DNA from: CAXTKD01 sp964244885
GTDB taxonomy: Bacteria > Pseudomonadota > Alphaproteobacteria > Sphingomonadales > Sphingomonadaceae
Assembly: GCA_964244885.1 (NCBI GenBank)
Contig: CAXTKD010000001.1
Span: 1-64,000 of the forward strand
Reading direction: 5' to 3'
DNA length: 64,000 bases
Below, in pieces: positions 51,584-60,823 of this stretch (position 1 is its first letter; every line of letters begins with the position of its first letter). The translations under genes were made by a program, and so were the position numbers. The notes below the pieces were generated by a model. The model worked only from the letters and a program-made list of their open reading frames with translations, searched no databases and was not told the DNA's origin.

Positions 51584-52972
51584 GTGATACGCGTCTTCAA
51601 GCATTATATTCCAACGCCCGTGCTGATTCTCGGGCTGATCGAGAGCCTGCTGCTGTTCCTGTCGGCCGAGCTCGCCTACCGTACGCGCGTCTACCAGCTC
51701 GATCTCGATCCGACTCCGATCGGCACCCGGCTCGGCGAGCTCCTGACCTACACCGCCATCCTGTCGCTGACGATGCTCGCGGTCGGCGTCTATCAGGCCG
51801 ACGCCTATCGCTCGGTCCGGCTGGCGGTGACACGGCTGTCGGCCGCGTTCCTCATCGCTTTCGTCACGATGTCGGTCGTCTTCTTCCTGTTCCCGGATGT
51901 GAAACTGTGGCGCTCGATCTCGCTCTACGCGATCATCTTCTCGCTGGCGTCGATGTTCGTCGCGCGGACCTTCTTCTCGCGCTTCGTCGGCTGGCGGCGT
52001 TTCCGCCGCCGGGTCGCGGTGGTCGGCGCCGGCAGCCGCGCGCTTCAGATCAAGGCGCTGTCGGACACCCCCGACGCGAGCTTCGTCGTCGTCCACTATA
52101 TTCACGTCGAGCCCGGCGAGCCGCGCATTCCCGAGGCGGTCCGGCAAGAAGAACTCGGCGCGCTCGCCAACCTCGCCGAGCGCGACGGCATTGATGAAAT
52201 CGTCCTGGCGCTAAAGGAGCGGCGCGGCGCGCTCGCGGTCGACGACCTGCTCCAGGCCAAGATCGCCGGCATCAAGGTCTCGGACATGTCGAGCTTTTTG
52301 GAGCGCGAGACCGGCCGCATCGACCTCGCCTCGGCGTCGCCCTCATGGCTGATCTTCTCAGACGGCTTCCTCGGCGCCGGCCAGCTGTCGATCGCCGGCA
52401 AGCGCGCCTTCGACATGGTGACGAGCGGCATCCTGCTGCTCGTGTCGCTGCCCATTCTGATCGTCGCCGGCGTGCTGGTGAAGGCCACCAGCCCCGGGCC
52501 GATGTTCTACAAGCAAGAGCGCGTCGGCCAGTTCGGGCGGCCGTTCAACGTCATCAAGTTCCGCTCGATGCGCTCGGACGCCGAAAAGGACGGGACGCCG
52601 CAATGGGCGCAGGCCGCGGATCCGCGAGTCACCACCGTCGGCCGCGTCATCCGCGCCACGCGGATCGACGAGATCCCGCAGATCCTCAACGTCTTCAAGG
52701 GCGACATGAGCTTCGTCGGCCCGCGCCCCGAGCGCCCGTTCTTCGTCAACGACCTCGCCGACAAGCTGCCGTTCTACAAGGAGCGGCACATCGTGAAGCC
52801 CGGCATTACCGGCTGGGCGCAGATCAACTATCCTTATGGCGCCAGCATCGAGGATTCGCGCCACAAGCTCGAATACGACCTCTACTACGTCAAGAACTAC
52901 TCGACCTTCCTCGATCTGGTGATCCTCATCCAGACCGTGCGGGTCATCCTCTGGCGGGACGGCGTCCGTTGA
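51584..52972 (+). CDS. XrtA/PEP-CTERM-associated sugar transferase (polyprenyl-phosphate hexose-1-phosphate transferase)
   Basis: The protein has 462 residues starting at GTG 51584, with GAGG 6 bp upstream. Four to five N-terminal helices (~10-140) and a Rossmann-like central region (VAVVGAGSRALQIKAL) are followed by the bacterial sugar transferase domain (~270-462: GKRAFDMVTSGILLLVSLPI, FYKQERVGQFGRPFNVIKFR, SMRSDAEKDG, FVGPRPERPFFV, KPGITGWAQINYPYG). It attaches the first sugar phosphate to undecaprenyl phosphate. The following prsK-prsR-prsT genes identify it as the transferase of the exosortase A-linked exopolysaccharide locus. GTG is the first start that gives a normal first helix. Confidence 0.9.
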   Translation: MIRVFKHYIPTPVLILGLIESLLLFLSAELAYRTRVYQLDLDPTPIGTRLGELLTYTAILSLTMLAVGVYQADAYRSVRLAVTRLSAAFLIAFVTMSVVFFLFPDVKLWRSISLYAIIFSLASMFVARTFFSRFVGWRRFRRRVAVVGAGSRALQIKALSDTPDASFVVVHYIHVEPGEPRIPEAVRQEELGALANLAERDGIDEIVLALKERRGALAVDDLLQAKIAGIKVSDMSSFLERETGRIDLASASPSWLIFSDGFLGAGQLSIAGKRAFDMVTSGILLLVSLPILIVAGVLVKATSPGPMFYKQERVGQFGRPFNVIKFRSMRSDAEKDGTPQWAQAADPRVTTVGRVIRATRIDEIPQILNVFKGDMSFVGPRPERPFFVNDLADKLPFYKERHIVKPGITGWAQINYPYGASIEDSRHKLEYDLYYVKNYSTFLDLVILIQTVRVILWRDGVR

Positions 52973-52988
52973 CGCTATACTTGGGCCT

Positions 52989-55076
52989 GTGATCACGATC
53001 GTCGGCTTCGTCAGCCACCTGATCGCCTTCGCCGGCTTCGCGGCGCTGGCGTGCGGCCTGCTGTGGCGCCGCCAGCAGACCCTGCCGAACCTTTGGATGG
53101 CGGGCGCCTCGATCGTCACGGCGGGCTGGGCGCTCACCATCGTGCTCGCCTCGCGCTACGGCGGCGGCTATCTGTCGGCGGTCTCGCCGATGGAAACCTT
53201 GCGCTCGGTCGTCTGGGTCGGCTTCCTCGGCATTCTGCTCGCGCCGTCGTGGAAGCTCGGCACCCGCCGCAGCTCCTCCTTCATCATCGCGATCGGAGTC
53301 GGCTTCATCCTCGCGCTCCAGCTGGCGCTCGACCTGACCGACGACCTCGGCCTCAGCGCGCTGCCGTTGCGCGACCAGGCGACGATCGCCTACGCCTTCC
53401 TGCTGATGCGCCTGACCGTGGCGATCGGCGGCGTCGTCCTCGTCCACAACCTCTACGTCAACGCCGCGCCCGCCAGCCGCTGGGGCATCCAGCTTCTGTG
53501 CATCGGCCTCGCCGGCCTGTTCCTCTACGACCTCAACCTCTACACGCTGGAGCTGCTGTTCGGCCGCCCGAGCGTCGACCTGTTCGAGATACGGGGCGCG
53601 GTCGATGCGCTGATCGTCCCGGTGCTGGCGCTGTCGGCCGGCCGCGCGCGGCTCGCCCGTCTTCAGTTCAGCCGCAAGGCGGCGTTCCACACGCTCTCGC
53701 TGGGCGCCGTCGGTGGCTATCTCGTCCTGATGTCGGTCGCCGCTTACGGCCTGCGACTTGTCGGCGGCGACTGGGGGCGGCTGCTCCAGGTCAGCGTGCT
53801 GTTCGGCGCCGCGGTGCTCGCCGCGGTCGTGCTCTCCTCGGGCCATTTCCGCGCCTCGGCGCGCGTCTGGATCAACAAGCATTTCTTCACCTACAAGTTC
53901 GATTACCGCGAGGAATGGCTGCGCTTCATCGCTACCGTCTCGCACAGCGGTCCCGGCACCGGGGAGCTTGCGCAGCGCGTCGTCCAGGCGGTGTGCGCGA
54001 TCGTTGACAGCCCCGGCGGCGCGCTGTTCCAGCCGGCGCAGGGCGGCGCCTTCGACGCCACCGCGCGCTGGAACTTCAACTCGATGCCGCTGGCGCATAC
54101 CGAGCCGCTTCCGGCGCTCACCCAGTTTCTGGAAGAGCGCGGACGCATCGTCGACCTTGAGGAGCTTCGGCAAGGCATCGGCGACTACGGCGACTTGCCG
54201 CTGCCCGCCTTCGCGCTCAGCGAAACACGCGCATGGCTGGTCGTGCCGCTGCTCCACCTCGAACGCCTCGCGGGCTTCGTCGTGCTGGAGCAGTCGCTCG
54301 CCAGGCGCGAGCTCAACTGGGAGGATTACGATCTCCTCCGCACCGTCGGCAAGCAGGGGGCGAGCTATATCGCCGAGTCCTCGAGCCAGGCCGCGCTCCT
54401 CGAATCGCGCAAGTTCGAGGAGTTCAACCGCCGCTTCGCCTTCATCATGCACGACATCAAGAATCTCGTGAGCCAGCTCAGCCTCGTCGCGCGCAACGCC
54501 GAGCGGCACGCCGACAATCCCGAGTTCCGGGCGGACATGGTGAAGACGCTGCAAAGCTCGGTCGGCAAGATGAACGACCTGCTGGCGCGCCTCTCCCAGC
54601 ACAACACCGCGAAGCCCGACGAGGGCACCGTCGACCTCGCGCAGGTCGTGCGCGCTGTCACCGCGGCGAAGCGCGACCAGACGCCGGCGCCCTCGCTTGG
54701 CGCGATCGTCGAGGCGGTCGCGGTCGGCGACGAGAACCGCTTCGAGCAGGTCGTCGCGCACTTGCTGCAGAACGCCATCGACGCCAGTACGCCCAAGGGC
54801 AAGGTCTCGGTCGCGATGGCCTATGCCGCCGACGGCGTGCGGATCGACATCAGCGACGAAGGCTCGGGCATGTCCGCCGCCTTCATCCGCGACGACCTTT
54901 TCGCCCCCTTCCGTTCGACCAAGAAGGGCGGCTTCGGCATCGGCGCCTATGAGGCGCGCGAGATCGTGCGCGGCATGGGCGGGCGGCTTGACGTGCTAAG
55001 CCGGGAGGGGGAGGGGACGATGTTCAGCGTCGTCCTGCCGCTCGCCGAAACCCAGCAGCAAAGGAAGCGCGCCTGA
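52989..55076 (+). CDS. prsK: PrsK, XrtA/PEP-CTERM system histidine kinase
   Basis: The protein has 695 residues and a GTG start 16 bp after the sugar transferase gene. About eight N-terminal membrane helices span residues 1-280, with a GAF-like region at ~310-470. The phospho-acceptor His is H488 in FAFIMHDIKNLVSQL. The HATPase domain has HLLQNAIDAS (N box), DISDEGSGM and GGFGIGAYEAREIVRGMGG (G boxes). Its stop overlaps the start of the sigma-54 response regulator PrsR, its expected partner. In known systems PrsK/PrsR control exopolysaccharide and PEP-CTERM protein genes; the signal is unknown. Confidence 0.92.
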   Translation: MITIVGFVSHLIAFAGFAALACGLLWRRQQTLPNLWMAGASIVTAGWALTIVLASRYGGGYLSAVSPMETLRSVVWVGFLGILLAPSWKLGTRRSSSFIIAIGVGFILALQLALDLTDDLGLSALPLRDQATIAYAFLLMRLTVAIGGVVLVHNLYVNAAPASRWGIQLLCIGLAGLFLYDLNLYTLELLFGRPSVDLFEIRGAVDALIVPVLALSAGRARLARLQFSRKAAFHTLSLGAVGGYLVLMSVAAYGLRLVGGDWGRLLQVSVLFGAAVLAAVVLSSGHFRASARVWINKHFFTYKFDYREEWLRFIATVSHSGPGTGELAQRVVQAVCAIVDSPGGALFQPAQGGAFDATARWNFNSMPLAHTEPLPALTQFLEERGRIVDLEELRQGIGDYGDLPLPAFALSETRAWLVVPLLHLERLAGFVVLEQSLARRELNWEDYDLLRTVGKQGASYIAESSSQAALLESRKFEEFNRRFAFIMHDIKNLVSQLSLVARNAERHADNPEFRADMVKTLQSSVGKMNDLLARLSQHNTAKPDEGTVDLAQVVRAVTAAKRDQTPAPSLGAIVEAVAVGDENRFEQVVAHLLQNAIDASTPKGKVSVAMAYAADGVRIDISDEGSGMSAAFIRDDLFAPFRSTKKGGFGIGAYEAREIVRGMGGRLDVLSREGEGTMFSVVLPLAETQQQRKRA

Positions 55077-56431
55077 TGGCCGAGGAAAAGCGCAAGCTTC
55101 TGGTGGTCGAGGACGACGAGGGCCTGCAGCGCCAGCTTAAATGGTCCTACGAGGATTATGACGTGGTGATCGCCGGCGACCGCGCTACCGCGATCGAGAT
55201 GCTGCGCGCCCACGAGCCCGCGGTGGCGACGCTCGACCTCGGCCTGCCGCCCGATCCCGACGGCACCAGCGAAGGCTTCGCGACGCTCGATGAAATCCTG
55301 CGGCTGAAGCCCGACACCAAGGTCATCGTCGCCTCGGGCCACGGTGCGCGCGAAAGCGCCCAGCGCGCGATCGCGATGGGCGCCTATGATTTCTACCAGA
55401 AGCCCGTCGACATCGACGAGCTCGGGATGATCGTCCGCCGCGCCTTTCATCTGTTCGACCTTGAAGCCGAGAATCGCCGCCTGCTCGAAACCTCCGAGGA
55501 CACCGTGCTTGGCGGCATCATCACCGCGTCGCCCGCGATGGTGAAGGTCGCGCGGATGATCGAGCGCGTCGCCACCGCCGACGTCTCGGTGATGCTGCTG
55601 GGCGCCAGCGGCACCGGCAAGGAACTGCTCGCCAGGGGCCTCCATGATTCGAGCCGGCGCGCCAAGAAGGCGTTCGTCGCGATCAACTGCGCCGCGATTC
55701 CCGACAATCTCCTCGAAGCCGAGCTGTTCGGCTACGAGAAGGGCGCCTTCACCGGCGCGATCAAGACCACCGAGGGCAAGATCGAGCTCGCCGAGGGCGG
55801 CACCTTGTTTCTCGACGAGGTCGGCGACATTCCGCTCCCCATCCAGGTCAAGCTGCTGCGCTTCCTGCAGGAGCGGGTGATCGAGCGGATCGGCGGCCGG
55901 CGGACGATCCCGGTCGACGTCCGCATCGTCTGCGCGACGCACCAGAACCTCGAATCGATGATCGCCGAAGGGACGTTCCGCGAGGATCTCTACTACCGCC
56001 TCGCGGAGATCGTCGTCCGCATCCCGCCGCTGGCGGAACGGCACGGCGACGCGACGCTGCTCGCACGCTATTTCCTCAGGAAGTTCGGGCGAGAGCTCAA
56101 CCGCGCGGTCAAGGGCTTCGCGCCCGATGCGCTCGACGCCCTGAACGCCTGGCACTGGCCCGGCAACGTCCGCGAGCTGGAAAACCGCATGAAGCGCGCG
56201 GTGATCATGGCGGAGGGCGCGCGCCTCGGCGCCGCCGACCTCGATCTCGCGGAAGCGAGCGACGAGGCCGAGCCGCTGAACCTCAAGGCGGCGCGCGAGG
56301 ATGCCGACCGCAAGGCGATCCGGCTGGCGCTGGCGCGCACCGAGAACAACATCTCGAACGCCGCCAAGTTGCTCGGCGTGAGCCGGCCCACTTTCTATGA
56401 CCTGATTCGACAGTATGATATTGACGCCTGA
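55076..56431 (+). CDS. prsR: PrsR, sigma-54-dependent response regulator
   Basis: The protein has 451 residues. The receiver domain (1-125) has VVEDDEG and phospho-acceptor D54 (ATLDLGLPP). The AAA+ domain (~145-380) has Walker A GASGTGKE, the sigma-54 contact loop GAFTGAIKTTEG, and Walker B GGTLFLDEVGD. The C-terminal Fis-type helix-turn-helix is NISNAAKLLGVSRPTFYDLI. It activates RNA polymerase with sigma-54 when phosphorylated by PrsK. I did not see an obvious GG-N10-GC promoter in the short gaps of this locus, so its targets probably lie elsewhere. Confidence 0.94.
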   Translation: MAEEKRKLLVVEDDEGLQRQLKWSYEDYDVVIAGDRATAIEMLRAHEPAVATLDLGLPPDPDGTSEGFATLDEILRLKPDTKVIVASGHGARESAQRAIAMGAYDFYQKPVDIDELGMIVRRAFHLFDLEAENRRLLETSEDTVLGGIITASPAMVKVARMIERVATADVSVMLLGASGTGKELLARGLHDSSRRAKKAFVAINCAAIPDNLLEAELFGYEKGAFTGAIKTTEGKIELAEGGTLFLDEVGDIPLPIQVKLLRFLQERVIERIGGRRTIPVDVRIVCATHQNLESMIAEGTFREDLYYRLAEIVVRIPPLAERHGDATLLARYFLRKFGRELNRAVKGFAPDALDALNAWHWPGNVRELENRMKRAVIMAEGARLGAADLDLAEASDEAEPLNLKAAREDADRKAIRLALARTENNISNAAKLLGVSRPTFYDLIRQYDIDA

Positions 56432-56456
56432 CACGGCGAAGCGAGGGGCAGACAGA

Positions 56457-59279
56457 ATGACGAAACAATATCCGGCGCGTGGGCGTCTTTTCTCGGCCGC
56501 GCTTGCCGCCAGCCTGCTGGCCGGGGTGGCACTGCCCGCCTCCCCGGCGTTCGCCGACCGGCGAAGCGAGTCGATGACCTCGTATGACCGCGCCTTCGCG
56601 CTGTTCAACAACGAGGATTATCGCGGCGCCCGCATCGAGCTGATGAAGGCGCTGAAGGCGCAGCCCAACAATCCGCTCGCCCGCCTGCTCAGCGCCCGCG
56701 TCGCGCTCGAGCTCGGCGCCGGAGTCGCCGCGCAGACCGAGATCGAGAAGGCCCGCAAGCTCGGTGTGCCGCGCGACAAGACCCGCCACCTCATGGCCTA
56801 TGCGCTGATGCTCCAGGGCAAGGGCCAGGAAGCGCTTGGCGAAGCCGATCCGGCGGTCGTGCCGCAGCAGTTCGCGGCGTCCGCCGCGCGCATCCGCGCC
56901 CGCGCGCAGATGGTCGCGGCGCAGCCCGAGCGCGCCCGCGGCGAGTTCGAGCTCGCCTCGCGCCTCGCGCCCAACGACCCCGCAATCCTGATCGACCGCT
57001 CGCGCTACGAGATGCTGACCGGCAACCGCGACGCCGCCGAGAAGGCGGTCGACCGCGCGCTGGCGATCCGCCCCAAGAGCTCGCGCGCACTCGTGCTGAA
57101 GGGTGACATCGTCCGCGCCCGCGCCGGCCTTCCCGCGTCGCTCCCCTATTTCACCCAGGCGATCCAGGCCGATCCGAACAGCATCGAGGCGCTGCTGGAG
57201 CGCGCCGGCACCTACGGCGACCTTCGCCGCGAGGCGGAGGCGCGCGCCGACCTGAAGCGAGTCGAGGCGATCCAGCCGGGCCAGCCGCTGGGCCTCTACC
57301 TGACCGCGGTGCTCGAAGCTCGCGCCGGCCGCTTCCAGCAGGCGAACGCGCTGATGGCCAAGACCCGCGGCGTCCTCGACGGCTATCCGCCGGCGCTGAT
57401 GATCCAGGGCATGATCGCCTACCAGCTCAACAACTACAAAGCCGCCGACGACTTCCTGACGCGCGTCCTCACCAAGTCGCCCGACTACGCGCTGGCGCGG
57501 CGCCTGCTCGCCTCGACCCAGCTCAAGAACGGCGCTCCCGACGCGGCGATCGAGACTCTGAAGCCGCTGGTCGACGTCGCCGCGCCCGAGGGCTCGACGC
57601 TGGCGATGATGGCGCAGGCCTATGCGCGCAAGGGCGACTACAAGACCTCGCAGGGCTATTACGCCCGCGCTTCGAAGGCGCTGCCGGGCTCGCAGGAGCT
57701 TCGCACCCAGCTGGCGATGACGCAGGCGGCGACCGGCGACAACAGCGGCGCGCTCAACACGTTGAGCGGCGTCCTCAAGTCGGGCAGCGACACGCCGCGC
57801 GCGCTGGCGACGCTGACGCTCGTCAGCCTCCGCACCGCCAAATATCCGGCGGCGCTCGCCTCGGCATCGAAGCTCATCGCGCTCAAGCCCGATCTGCCGA
57901 TCGGCTACAACATGCGCGGCGCCGCCTATCTCGGCCTCAAGAACCCCAAGGCGGCCGAGGCGGACTTCCGCACCGCGCTCGCCAAGGACCCCAAGTTCAA
58001 CGAGGCGCGCCGCAACCTCGCCCAGATGCTGATCGTCGGAAACCGGCCGGCGGAGGCGAAGAAGCAGCTGCTGCAGATCGTCAACACCGACGCCAAGGAC
58101 GGCCGGGCGATGATCATGCTGGCGGCGGTCGCCCAGCGCGCCGGCAACAACGCCGAACGCATCCAGTGGCTGACTCAGGCAGCGACCGTCGATCCCAAGG
58201 CGCTGGCGCCGCGGATGGCGCTCGCGCAGGCTTATGTCCAGACCGGCCAGACCAACCAGGCGGTGACGACGGCGCGGGCGATGGACCGCGACTTCCCGAA
58301 CGTTCCGGGCGTCGTCGAGATGCTCGGCATGACCAATCTCGCGGCGCGCAACAACACGCAGGCCGAAAGCGCCTTCAACCGGCTGGTCGCGCTGGTGCCG
58401 AACGAGCCCGGCGCGCGCCTTCTGCTGGCGCGCACCCAGATCGCGCAAGCGCATATCGACGATGCGCGCAAGACTTATGCCGACGCGCTCAACCTGCCGC
58501 CCAAGACCGAGGTCCAGTCGATCTACGTCGACGCCATCCGGCTGGAGCTCGCGCACAGCAACCCGGCGGGCGCGGCGCGGTTGATTCAGCGGATGCGCTC
58601 CTCCTATCCCAAGTCGAACATCCCCGATCAGATCCTGGGCGACGACTATTTCCAGAAGAACCAGTTCCCGCAGGCCATCGCCTCCTACGAGGCGGCGCGC
58701 CGGATCAACTTCGACCGCACCGTGGCGACGCGCCTTTCGGTCGCCTATCAGGCGGTCAACCAGCCGCAAAAGGCGATCGCGACGCTCAAGGCCTATGGCG
58801 ACTCGCACCAGGGCGATCCGATCGCCGGCGCGGCGATCGCCGAGATCCAGCTTGGCCTGCGCCAGTACCGCCCCGCCATCGCCACCTACGAGGCGCTGCT
58901 GCCCAAGGGCGGCAACCGCGCCCCGGCGATCCTCAACAACCTCGCCTGGGCCTACCACCAGGTCGGGGACAAGCGCGCCATCCCGACAGCGCAGGCGGCG
59001 CTCAAGCTGGCGCCGACCTCGCCCGAGATCCTCGACACGCTCGGCACCATCCTCGTTGATACCCGGGCGGACAAGGTCAAGGGCCAGGAGATGATCCGCA
59101 AGGCCGTCGCCGCCCGGCCGCGCGACCCGAACATCCGCTACCACTTGGCGGTCGCGCGCGTCGTCAACAGCAACCCCGACGACGCGCTGAAGGAGCTCGA
59201 CCTTGCCCTGAAGGCGCCGCGCTTCGACAGTCGCGCCCAGGCGCTGGCGCTGCAAAAGAAGCTGCGCGCCCGCCAGTAA
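56457..59279 (+). CDS. prsT: PrsT, XrtA/PEP-CTERM system TPR-repeat protein
   Basis: The protein has 940 residues. ATG 56457 gives a Sec signal (RLFSAALAASLLAGVALPAS, cleaved near AFADRR) and has GAGGGG 9 bp upstream. The rest is an almost continuous array of TPRs (YDRAFALFNNEDYRGARIEL, ALMLQGKGQEALGEADPAVV, YQAVNQPQKAIATLKAYGDS). Many PrsT proteins are described as lipoproteins, but this one has no lipobox Cys, so it is probably periplasmic. It likely scaffolds exopolysaccharide export. It ends the locus, followed by a strong hairpin. Confidence 0.9.
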   Translation: MTKQYPARGRLFSAALAASLLAGVALPASPAFADRRSESMTSYDRAFALFNNEDYRGARIELMKALKAQPNNPLARLLSARVALELGAGVAAQTEIEKARKLGVPRDKTRHLMAYALMLQGKGQEALGEADPAVVPQQFAASAARIRARAQMVAAQPERARGEFELASRLAPNDPAILIDRSRYEMLTGNRDAAEKAVDRALAIRPKSSRALVLKGDIVRARAGLPASLPYFTQAIQADPNSIEALLERAGTYGDLRREAEARADLKRVEAIQPGQPLGLYLTAVLEARAGRFQQANALMAKTRGVLDGYPPALMIQGMIAYQLNNYKAADDFLTRVLTKSPDYALARRLLASTQLKNGAPDAAIETLKPLVDVAAPEGSTLAMMAQAYARKGDYKTSQGYYARASKALPGSQELRTQLAMTQAATGDNSGALNTLSGVLKSGSDTPRALATLTLVSLRTAKYPAALASASKLIALKPDLPIGYNMRGAAYLGLKNPKAAEADFRTALAKDPKFNEARRNLAQMLIVGNRPAEAKKQLLQIVNTDAKDGRAMIMLAAVAQRAGNNAERIQWLTQAATVDPKALAPRMALAQAYVQTGQTNQAVTTARAMDRDFPNVPGVVEMLGMTNLAARNNTQAESAFNRLVALVPNEPGARLLLARTQIAQAHIDDARKTYADALNLPPKTEVQSIYVDAIRLELAHSNPAGAARLIQRMRSSYPKSNIPDQILGDDYFQKNQFPQAIASYEAARRINFDRTVATRLSVAYQAVNQPQKAIATLKAYGDSHQGDPIAGAAIAEIQLGLRQYRPAIATYEALLPKGGNRAPAILNNLAWAYHQVGDKRAIPTAQAALKLAPTSPEILDTLGTILVDTRADKVKGQEMIRKAVAARPRDPNIRYHLAVARVVNSNPDDALKELDLALKAPRFDSRAQALALQKKLRARQ

Positions 59280-59289
59280 ACGGCCTCAC

Positions 59290-59318
59290 GGCGGCTTGCG
59301 CCTGACGCGCAAGCCGCC
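59290..59318 (+). terminator. Hairpin after prsT
   Basis: GGCGGCTTGCGC (59290-59301) pairs with GCGCAAGCCGCC (59307-59318), a 12-bp stem with loop CTGAC, 10 bp after the prsT stop and just before tRNA-Pro. There is no T-run. Confidence 0.7.
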
Positions 59319-59336
59319 TAGATGCCCGTCCACGGT

Positions 59337-59413
59337 CGGGGCGTGGCGCAGCCTGGTAGCGCATTAGACTGGGGGTCTAAGGGTCGCAGGTTCGAATCCT
59401 GTCGCCCCGACCA
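59337..59413 (+). tRNA. tRNA-Pro (anticodon GGG)
   Basis: 77 nt including encoded CCA. Acceptor stem CGGGGCG/CGCCCCG, D-arm GCGCAGCCTGGTAGCGC, anticodon stem-loop TTAGACTGGGGGTCTAA (anticodon GGG) and T-arm GGTTCGAATCC are all present. Confidence 0.95.
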
Positions 59414-59643
59414 GTGTCCCCAAAACACGGAATGATGGGACGAGGCGACCTGTCTCGCGGTTTTTTCTTGACAGAGTGAACCATATTGGCTATTTACCTC
59501 TTTGATGAGGATGGCTGGCGGGTGTTGCACAAGGAACGCGTGCAAAGCGTGACGCCTTCGCGGCGGGCGCGCTTTCAACGTCCTCGGCTTGGTTCGCTAA
59601 GTTAACGCCGCTCGCGCGAATTCGCCGGCTTCCGGTAACATCG
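59414..59643. other. Gap after tRNA-Pro, promoter-like sequence but no clear gene
   Basis: 230 bp. A weak stem near 59440-59457 followed by TTTTTT may end the tRNA transcript. TTGACA at ~59469, a 17-base spacer and TATTTA resemble a promoter pointing right, toward the end of a convergent gene. I see no supported coding sequence behind it. Confidence 0.4.
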
Positions 59644-60162
59644 TTAACTTTGCGACTGCCGGTGCATCTTCGCCAGCTCGACATAATGCGCCGCGCCCAG
59701 GTCGTTGTACGCCCGCTGCTGCTCGTCGAGGTCGCGGACGTATTTCGCCGGCCGTCCCGCCCACATCTGGCCGCGCCCGATCCGCTTGCCCGGCGTCAGC
59801 AGCGCTCCCGCCGCCAGCATCCCGCCGCTTTCGATCACGCAGCCGTCCATCACGATGCTGCCGAGGCCGACGAAGGCGCGGTCCTCCAGCAGGCAGCCGT
59901 GGATCATCGCGAGATGGCCGATCAGGCAGTCGGCGCCGATCACCGTTTGCGACAGCCGCGTGGTGACGTGAATGACCGTGCCGTCCTGGATGTTGGTGCG
60001 GTCGCCCACCGTGATGCTCTCGACGTCGCCGCGAAGCACGCAATTGTACCAGACCGACGCCTCGCTCCCCAGCGTGACATTGCCGATCACCTGCGCGCCC
60101 GGCGCGATCCAGGCGTCGGGAGCGACGGTGGGCATCACGCCCATGAAGGGAAGGACGGGCAT
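59644..60162 (-). CDS. Gamma-class carbonic anhydrase-family protein
   Basis: The protein has 172 residues. It is a left-handed beta-helix of hexapeptide repeats (VIGNVTLGSEASVWYNCVLR, GDRTNIQDGTVIHV). Metal-site His residues appear in GTVIHVTT and GHLAMIHGCLL, as in YrdA/PaaY/CaiE-type gamma carbonic anhydrases. Some members are active carbonic anhydrases or thioesterases, and others lack activity. It follows the GNAT gene by 1 bp on the same strand. Confidence 0.88.
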   Translation of the reverse strand: MPVLPFMGVMPTVAPDAWIAPGAQVIGNVTLGSEASVWYNCVLRGDVESITVGDRTNIQDGTVIHVTTRLSQTVIGADCLIGHLAMIHGCLLEDRAFVGLGSIVMDGCVIESGGMLAAGALLTPGKRIGRGQMWAGRPAKYVRDLDEQQRAYNDLGAAHYVELAKMHRQSQS

Positions 60163-60163
60163 G

Positions 60164-60691
60164 TCAGCGCTCCATGATATAGGTGATGTGCGGCCGCAGC
60201 GGGTGACCCTCGGCCAGTGCCGGATGGTCGAAGTCGAGATCGCGCCGCCGCGTCATCCCAAGCCGTTCCATCAGCCCCCACGACCGCGTGTTCGCCTGAA
60301 CGGTGATCGCCGCGATTCGCGTCACGTCGAGGCTGGCGAAACCCCAGGCCAGCGCCGCCGCCGCCGCTTCGCGCGCGAAGCCCTTGCCCCAGGCATCGCG
60401 CTTCAGCCGCCATCCCGCCTCGATGTCGCGCGCGATCGGCGTCCCCTCCGGCCCCGGCTTGAGCCCGCAAAAGCCCAGGAACTCACCGCTCGCGCGTTCC
60501 TCGATCGCCCAAAAGCAATGCCCGCGCTCCGCCTGCAGCGCGATCTGCCGGTCGACGGCCGCGTCACTCTCCTCGCGCGACAGCAGCGCGCCAAGGTTGG
60601 CCATGACCTCGGCATCGCGCCCCATCGCCGCGAACGGCGCGCGGTCGCTGTCGCGCCACGGGCGAAGGGTCAACCGCTTGGTCTCGATCAT
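60164..60691 (-). CDS. GNAT-family N-acetyltransferase (RimJ/RimL-like)
   Basis: The protein has 175 residues. The N-terminal strand MIETKRLTLRPWRDSDRAPF is typical of RimJ/RimL-type acetyltransferases. The acetyl-CoA region is AGWRLKRDAWGKGFAREAAA, followed by RIAAITVQANTRSWGLMERL. It transfers an acetyl group to an amine, perhaps a protein N-terminus; the acceptor is unknown. It forms a two-gene unit with the gamma carbonic anhydrase gene. Confidence 0.88.
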   Translation of the reverse strand: MIETKRLTLRPWRDSDRAPFAAMGRDAEVMANLGALLSREESDAAVDRQIALQAERGHCFWAIEERASGEFLGFCGLKPGPEGTPIARDIEAGWRLKRDAWGKGFAREAAAAALAWGFASLDVTRIAAITVQANTRSWGLMERLGMTRRRDLDFDHPALAEGHPLRPHITYIMER

Positions 60692-60711
60692 CAGCGGGAT
60701 TTAACGCGACC

Positions 60712-60803
60712 TGACAAGAACGCCAACTGCTGACAAGCGTACAGGACATAATGACAAGGCAGGTTGACATATCGGCGCGAATCGGAGTAAAGCTCCCTTG
60801 TCA
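60712..60803. promoter_or_regulatory. Repeated TGACAAG boxes upstream of the membrane protein/XRE operon
   Basis: TGACAAG occurs at 60712-60718, 60731-60737 and 60752-60758, spaced 19 and 21 bp apart (about two helical turns), and inverted (CTTGTCA) at 60797-60803. A promoter-like TTGACA (about 60764) lies among them. They may be the autoregulatory sites of the XRE protein encoded downstream. Confidence 0.55.
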
Positions 60804-60823
60804 CAACGACAGGGAGAGTTGAC

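Noticed and set aside
56283..59255. A 990-codon minus-strand frame opposite prsT
   Set aside because: It is a high-GC shadow of the TPR gene with biased Arg/Leu/Gly/Asp content and no recognisable domain.
59480..59605. A ~38-codon frame with TTG start after tRNA-Pro
   Set aside because: Its start would overlap the -10 of the only promoter-like sequence, and there is no ribosome site or conserved feature.
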